Source of the DNA: Bryobacter sp.
Lineage (GTDB): Bacteria; Acidobacteriota; Terriglobia; Bryobacterales; Bryobacteraceae
DNA: 64,000 nt
Direction of reading: 5' to 3'
Assembly (NCBI GenBank): GCA_022843625.1
Contig: JALHNH010000001.1
Coordinates: forward strand, 62,001-126,000
Numbering within the stretch: the first letter of the stretch is position 1; each line of letters begins with the position of its first letter. Under the pieces are notes generated by a model. The model saw nothing but the letters and a program-made list of their open reading frames with translations, ran no database searches and had not been told where the DNA came from. Below, piece after piece: positions 61,587 to 64,000 of the stretch. Both the position numbers and the translations under genes were made by a program.

Positions 61587-62423
61587 ATGCACTCCTTACC
61601 AATTCGGTGCCTCATGGCACTGCTTTTGAGCCCCGTTGTCTTTTGTGGACAATACCTCGGGCAGATTCCTTTATCCGGTCAACTCGAAGGCCAATCGTCT
61701 GGTGAATATTCCCGCTTGCGTGTCCAGCTCCGGGACATGGGCAACCGAAATTCTATTTCCGAAGCTCAGGTGAATCCGGTGGGTTCGTTTGAATTCTCGA
61801 ACTCCCCCACCGGAATCTTTGAAATTCGGGTCCTCAACTGGCAGGGAGACACAATCCTTAGCCAATCGGTGACCCTTCCTTACAGCAACATCCTTCGTCT
61901 GAAAGTCGGATCGGGTTCGTTTGTTCCAGCACGGATGCCCGTGTCCCTTTCCCGCTTGCAGCACAACGTTCCCAAGAAGGCTTTGAATGCATACAGGCAT
62001 GGCCGCGAAGCTTTGACCAACGGTCAGCGCGAGCCTGCTCGTATCGAGCTTGAAGCTGCTCTTCGCCTCGACCCTCAGTACTTTGAAGCCGCCAACGATC
62101 TTGGTGTGCTTTATCTGCAGGAGGGCAGATTCAGCGAGGCTTACGAAATGTTTCAACGAGCCACCACGATCGATCCGGGTGACGCTCAGGCTGAGGCTAA
62201 TCTGGCATTTGTTCTGCTGGCACTCAAGCGGTTTCCGGAAGCAGAGGAAGCAGCCCGGTCCAGCGTTCGTGCGGACTCGCTATCGAGTCAAGCCCGTTTC
62301 TTGCTGGCCGTCAGTTTGCTCGAACAGAAGAAACTGCCAAAAGAAGCGATGTTTCATCTCGCCAAAGCGAAAGACCAGTTTGAACCGGCTCGGAAACTTT
62401 GGCTTCGTTTGGCAGTGAAATAG
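61587..62423 (+). CDS. Exported TPR protein
   Basis: 278 residues from the ATG at 61587, with GAGG upstream; a TTG at 61569 is in frame but less likely. Leader: MHSLPIRCLMALLLSPVVF. A beta-rich domain (about 30-115: SRLRVQLRDMGNRNSISEA, GIFEIRVLNWQGDTILSQS) is followed by TPR repeats (about 140-270: FEAANDLGVLYLQEGRFSEA, AEANLAFVLLALKRFPEA). It is probably periplasmic and binds protein partners. It is clearly paralogous to the gene opposite it (62424-63296), with which it shares LSRLQHxVPKxA. Confidence 0.82.
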   Translation: MHSLPIRCLMALLLSPVVFCGQYLGQIPLSGQLEGQSSGEYSRLRVQLRDMGNRNSISEAQVNPVGSFEFSNSPTGIFEIRVLNWQGDTILSQSVTLPYSNILRLKVGSGSFVPARMPVSLSRLQHNVPKKALNAYRHGREALTNGQREPARIELEAALRLDPQYFEAANDLGVLYLQEGRFSEAYEMFQRATTIDPGDAQAEANLAFVLLALKRFPEAEEAARSSVRADSLSSQARFLLAVSLLEQKKLPKEAMFHLAKAKDQFEPARKLWLRLAVK

Positions 62424-63296
62424 TTATTTCTGCCCTTCTCGTTCGAGTTGTTCGAGCAGCTTGCGGGCCGGTTCCAGTTGGGAACTGGCCTTGGACAAAT
62501 GGAAGAGGGCTTCCTTTCTGGCTTTGTTTTGTTCCAGCAGGCTCAGTGCCAGATAGAGGCGGGCACGAGCGGAGAGCCCATCGCCACGTAAGCCGGCTCT
62601 CGCCGCCTCTTCTGCTTCGGCAAATCGACCCAACGTCAACAACGCCACTGAGAGATTGGTCTCTGCCAGGGGATCTGACGCATCAATGGCTATCGCGCGC
62701 TCGAAGGCGTGAAGCGCCTCGGCGGCTTTGCCTTCTCTCATCCATTGCACGCCGAGATTGTTGTGCGCCTCGAAGTAAGCGGGATCGATCTCAATGGCCT
62801 TCTGCAGATGCAAAATGGCTTTGTTTCGTTCGCCTCTTTTTGAGGCTTCATGAGCGGCAATATATTCCCTGACTGCCTGCTTGGGCACCTTATGTTGCAA
62901 ACGGCTCAGAGAGATTGGCGTGAGTTCGGCGCCTGGGCTCGCAGCCTGGCCAATCTTTACGACTAGAGTCTGGCCATAAGGAAAGTGAAGCGATTGTGAG
63001 TGTACGACTGTACCCTGCAAATTGACGAATCGCAACTCATAGGTTCCGCTGGCTGAGGTACCTACTTCAAAGGATCCAAAGTGATTTGGGTTCGTTTCGT
63101 AAACTACATTCTGGCTGCCGATGGGCAGTACTTGAACCCGAAGGCGGCTCAAGTCTGAGCCTTCAGATGCTTCTATTCGCCCCGAAACTGTCATCGGTGT
63201 TCCCGATGAGTATGTCAATTGGCCGGCGGCCATGCTCGTGTTCACAAGTGCGAGGAAACACAAGCCAGAAAACTGCTTGAAATGGTTGAAGGTCAC
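62424..63296 (-). CDS. Exported TPR protein, paralogue of the convergent gene
   Basis: 290 residues from a GTG at 63296, chosen because a strong GGGAGGGG lies about 5 nt upstream and a signal peptide follows (TFNHFKQFSGLCFLALV); the frame is open to 63332. A beta-rich domain (GRIEASEGSDLSRLRVQVL, GTYELRFVNLQGTVVHSQS) precedes TPR repeats (FEAHNNLGVQWMREGKAAEA, AETNLSVALLTLGRFAEA). Layout and motifs match the TPR protein at 61587-62423. Its stop follows directly on that of the convergent paralogue (62423/62424), so the pair is an inverted duplication. Confidence 0.83.
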   Translation of the reverse strand: MTFNHFKQFSGLCFLALVNTSMAAGQLTYSSGTPMTVSGRIEASEGSDLSRLRVQVLPIGSQNVVYETNPNHFGSFEVGTSASGTYELRFVNLQGTVVHSQSLHFPYGQTLVVKIGQAASPGAELTPISLSRLQHKVPKQAVREYIAAHEASKRGERNKAILHLQKAIEIDPAYFEAHNNLGVQWMREGKAAEALHAFERAIAIDASDPLAETNLSVALLTLGRFAEAEEAARAGLRGDGLSARARLYLALSLLEQNKARKEALFHLSKASSQLEPARKLLEQLEREGQK

Positions 63297-64000
63297 AGAC
63301 CCCTCCCGAACGGCAATCTGGATGAGGCACAAGGAACAGCGAGGTTCTCGAATCGAAGCCTGGCAATCAAAACTGCCGGGTTAGAATTCGTATCGTCCTC
63401 GCGGTCAAAAGCATGACTGCTTTGGTCTCGATTGCCGGACAAAGATCCGGTTTGAAACTATCATTCGATTTTCCGCACTTGGGAGGGTGCCGGGCTAAGT
63501 GTTGGAAATAAAGGAGAAATATTTCTGACTCCAGCGTGAATAAAGTTCGCATCGGCCGGACAGGCTGCGGTGATGAGCTGCAAAGGGGTGCTTGCTCCCG
63601 CGCAGCCGATTGGAACGTGCATTTGCTACGGCGAAGACTCGTGCTGCGAGTTATGGGGGTTGGAACTTGGATTGGGAGCGAAGAAGGAGTGTAAAGGAGG
63701 GTGGCTTTACTTGAGTTGGTTAGCCTTGTCTACCGCTCACTTTGGGCGGGTGTAGGTGGTCATGGCATTACCAAGAAACTTTACGGTGTGCCGTCATGGT
63801 GGAGCTATTGGCCAAGCTGTCAGAAAAGCCTAGCGTCTTTAACTGTTTAGGGCGTTTTGCATCCATGTGTGTTTCGACTTCCCAAAACACCGTTTCTCGG
63901 GAGCGGCCACGGATTGCCGGATGCGGAGGGATCGATCCAAGGCCTTGTAGGAGTTGCCGACGATTCGGACAGAATGCTTCGTGACTTCAGCCGGAAGACT
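63297..64000. other. Window-end stretch with no recognised gene
   Basis: 704 bp upstream of the TPR gene. Several short open frames are present on both strands, but none has a leader, an RBS or a known motif, and they overlap each other. The first part should hold the TPR promoter. The last 300 bp may be an eroded gene or the edge of one beyond the window. Confidence 0.45.

Noticed and set aside
1..64000. CRISPR arrays, insertion sequences, integrase or phage genes
   Set aside because: I saw no regularly spaced short repeats, no transposase or recombinase motif, and no structural phage genes; only the tRNA repeat points to past integration.

Overview
The window looks like chromosomal DNA of an Acidobacteriota bacterium, probably of the Bryobacter/Solibacter type. 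That is inferred from the gene families: a paired DUF1501 and cytochrome-type DUF1549/DUF1553 gene, an Oar-like TonB-dependent receptor with an N-terminal carboxypeptidase-regulatory domain, an ECF sigma/FecR pair, FG-GAP proteins, GMC dehydrogenases with gluconate-dehydrogenase-type small subunits, and many exported proteins with Tat-like leaders. No rRNA or marker that would fix the genus is present. By eye the DNA is moderately GC-rich, with dense coding and many ATGA or TAATG overlaps. Several genes appear to start at GTG or TTG.

Layout. 0-1.6 kb (minus): ECF sigma factor, FecR and a truncated beta-propeller gene. 1.7-5.7 kb: exported esterase, then a minus-strand operon of GMC oxidoreductase, small subunit and FG-GAP protein. 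5.8-12.8 kb (plus): a run of exported proteins headed by a caspase-like protease with PEGA and TPR domains, followed by DinB-like, Ig-like, propeller-like and nidogen/Ig-repeat proteins. 13.3-19.3 kb (plus): a tight operon that reads as periplasmic sugar oxidation (enolase-superfamily enzyme, AI-2E family permease, lactonase, GMC small and large subunits, pentaheme cytochrome c). 19.3-20.9 kb (minus): truA and a YpfJ-type zinc peptidase. 21-24.5 kb (plus): TIM-barrel isomerase, Gfo/Idh/MocA dehydrogenase and sulfatase, then an NRAMP-like transporter. 25.8-30.6 kb (minus): PSD1-type cytochrome protein, DUF1501 and GNAT. 30.7-37.6 kb: SH3 protein, DUF4384 lipoprotein, PhoX-like protein and a duplicated N-acyl-D-amino-acid deacylase. 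37.8-43.6 kb: P450 divergent from an Oar-like receptor, then an M19 dipeptidase. 43.6-47 kb: the conserved triad of circularly permuted ATP-grasp, alpha-E and transglutaminase. 47-53.4 kb: FG-GAP protein, VIT/vWA protein, biotin carboxylase, biotin carrier, DnaC-like ATPase and DinB. 53.5-58.1 kb: an MFS/metallopeptidase fusion, two TlpA-like thioredoxins and a split chromate transporter. 58.1-61.4 kb: tRNA-Arg(CCG), and 3.24 kb further on a 26-bp copy of its 3' end; between them lies one gene with three 498-bp tandem repeats, which looks like a small integrated island. 61.6-63.3 kb: two convergent paralogous TPR genes. 63.3-64 kb: nothing recognised.

How the genes fit together. The clearest pathway is at 13.3-19.3 kb: a GMC dehydrogenase would oxidise a sugar to a lactone and pass electrons to the pentaheme cytochrome, the lactonase would open the ring, and the enolase-superfamily enzyme could act on the sugar acid. 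A second GMC system at 3.6-5.7 kb has no cytochrome beside it but carries a four-cysteine cluster that could play the electron-transfer role. The strongest candidates for something undescribed are the MFS/peptidase fusion with a signal-peptide-like junction, the tRNA-flanked island with the triplicated beta-rich domain, the caspase-headed surface-protein run, and the duplicated deacylase with altered metal ligands.
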